Assembly (NCBI GenBank): GCA_002339165.1
Contig: DDJS01000135.1
Span: 2,089 to 9,332 of the forward strand
Reading direction: 5' to 3'
Length of the DNA: 7,244 bases
DNA from: Cellvibrionales bacterium UBA2618
Lineage (GTDB): Bacteria > Pseudomonadota > Gammaproteobacteria > Pseudomonadales > Porticoccaceae
In this document: piece after piece, positions 6,797-7,244 of the stretch
How the letters are laid out: the number at the start of each line of letters is the position of its first letter
Position numbering within the stretch: the stretch's first letter is position 1
Translations under genes and position numbers: made by a program
Notes under the pieces: model-generated
Databases searched by the model: none
Seen by the model: only the letters and a program-made list of their open reading frames with translations
Told to the model about the DNA's origin: nothing

Positions 6797-6898
6797 TCCC
6801 CGCTGAGCCATGCTCGCACCAATAGGGCGGTTGCGTGGCTGTGTTTTTTCGGCCCAATGTATTTTTCGCTGGTGATCATGGCCCTGACTTGGTTGTGA
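6797..6898 (+). other. Open in-frame extension after the BCCT stop encoding a TM-like segment
   Basis: Directly after the TGA at 6794-6796 the same frame stays open for 33 codons to a TGA at 6896-6898. The conceptual peptide begins SPLSHARTNR, is basic, and continues as 23 uncharged, mostly hydrophobic residues containing AVAWLCFFGP, then MYFSLVIMALTWL. There is no ATG, GTG or TTG start before the hydrophobic part, only CTG at 6803, so an independent small gene is doubtful. It might be a lost C-terminal extension, a readthrough product, a fragment of another gene, or chance. Confidence 0.3.
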
Positions 6899-6985
6899 CC
6901 GTCAATTTTAGTGCGTGTCGCGGTTTAGGGTGTTAATCAGAGTGCGCAAACGCCGTGCACCACCCTTTATATTCCTGTTACTGCC

Positions 6986-7019
6986 AAAGCCTGCGCTGGG
7001 GGTGCGCCAACGGCGCTTT
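6986..7019 (+). terminator. Weak terminator-like hairpin downstream of the BCCT gene
   Basis: A GC-rich hairpin GCGCC-AAC-GGCGC (7004-7016) is followed by TTTA. A wider pairing AAAGC (6986-6990) with GCTTT (7015-7019) is an alternative, and its A-run and T-run would suit termination in either direction. The stem is short and the T-run only three bases, so this is tentative. Confidence 0.3.
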
Positions 7020-7039
7020 ATGTCACCATTAACAGCTCG

Positions 7040-7077
7040 AGACGGCCGGAGAGATGGGCCGGCCCCCTGTCGTCTTT
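7040..7077 (+). terminator. Second GC-rich hairpin, possible terminator
   Basis: GGCCGG (7044-7049) and CCGGCC (7059-7064) pair around a 9-base loop. Outer AGAC (7040-7043) can pair with GTCT (7072-7075) across a 3'-side bulge, followed by a short T-run. The right arm is part of a perfect 10-base palindrome, GGGCCGGCCC (7056-7065). It marks the boundary before the AT-rich tail. The bulge and short T-run make it imperfect. Confidence 0.3.
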
Positions 7078-7114
7078 ATCAAACCGCTATATTGTCCGAT
7101 TAACTAGCCATTTC

Positions 7115-7140
7115 TAATCGATGTTTTTGAGTTTAATCGA
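7115..7140. repeat. Direct repeat TAATCGA in the AT-rich right edge
   Basis: TAATCGA occurs at 7115-7121 and 7134-7140, 19 bases apart start to start. The spacing is close to two helical turns, so both copies would face the same side of the DNA. This is compatible with a tandem regulator site, but two 7-base copies in AT-rich DNA can also arise by chance. Confidence 0.3.
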
Positions 7141-7160
7141 GGTTCGGGATTATTTTTAAC

Positions 7161-7177
7161 TGCATGATTACTATGCA
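7161..7177. repeat. Short inverted repeat TGCAT/ATGCA
   Basis: TGCAT (7161-7165) and ATGCA (7173-7177) flank 7 bases in the AT-rich tail. The arms are only 5 bases long. It could be a half-site pair upstream of a gene outside the window, or chance. Confidence 0.25.
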
Positions 7178-7244
7178 TAAAAGAATAAATCGCCACCGCG
7201 CACACAACATTTTCAGTAATTTGGCGTTTTTGTCATAAATGATT

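Larger units (their letters stand above)
6899..7244. other. Non-coding right edge
   Basis: I find no convincing gene. A 62-codon open frame (6915-7103) has a GTG start without a Shine-Dalgarno and a product rich in Arg and Pro that resembles no family I know. The stretch holds two weak terminator-like hairpins (about 6986-7019 and 7040-7077). A clearly AT-rich tail from about 7085 carries short repeats, and may be the promoter region of a gene beyond the window. Confidence 0.5.

Noticed and set aside
6915..7103. 62-codon plus-strand frame after the BCCT gene
   Set aside because: It has a GTG start without a Shine-Dalgarno and an Arg/Pro-rich product, and it runs through two hairpins. There is no positive evidence of coding.
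1..7244. CRISPR arrays, tRNA or rRNA genes, insertion sequences, phage or defence genes
   Set aside because: No regularly spaced repeats, cloverleaf sequence, transposase, integrase or terminal inverted repeats with target duplications were seen.

Overview
The window carries three intact protein-coding genes, all for membrane transport, around a divergent intergenic region of about 690 bases. The protein sequences look gammaproteobacterial. The roughly even base composition with AT-rich intergenic stretches, a Gram-negative tripartite-pump pair and a sodium-type osmolyte transporter would suit a marine or halotolerant member. That placement is an inference from protein style, not a phylogenetic result.

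Left block (149-4501, minus strand): a two-gene operon, transcribed right to left. The first gene encodes an RND-type periplasmic adaptor (membrane fusion protein, 415 aa). The second encodes the inner-membrane RND permease (1033 aa). Only 3 bases separate the adaptor stop from the permease ATG, and a good Shine-Dalgarno sequence for the permease lies inside the end of the adaptor gene. Together they would form the inner-membrane and periplasmic parts of a proton-driven efflux pump. No outer-membrane channel gene is present, so a TolC-like protein encoded elsewhere is expected. No transcriptional regulator is present either.

Middle (4502-5188): the divergent intergenic region. It contains an AT-rich core with a full match to the IHF consensus, three copies of ATCAAT, a 15-base palindrome just in front of the adaptor ATG, and several other inverted repeats. 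One of these, with 8-base arms, sits directly upstream of the right-hand gene. I see no convincing gene here.

Right block (5189-6796, plus strand): one BCCT-family (betaine/carnitine/choline) transporter of 535 aa, starting at GTG behind a strong Shine-Dalgarno sequence. It has the family's TM8 signature and the TSADS motif. Its aromatic substrate box differs from BetP: Tyr replaces the first Trp, and Phe replaces a third Trp in TM8. It lacks a long regulatory C-terminal tail.

Right edge (6797-7244): no conventional gene. Directly after the BCCT stop, the same frame stays open for 33 codons and encodes a transmembrane-like segment, which is the oddest feature in the window. Beyond it are two weak terminator-like hairpins and an AT-rich stretch with short repeats. 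I do not find strong evidence for a new multi-gene system. The window is mostly ordinary accessory transport genes with some unexplained regulatory structure.
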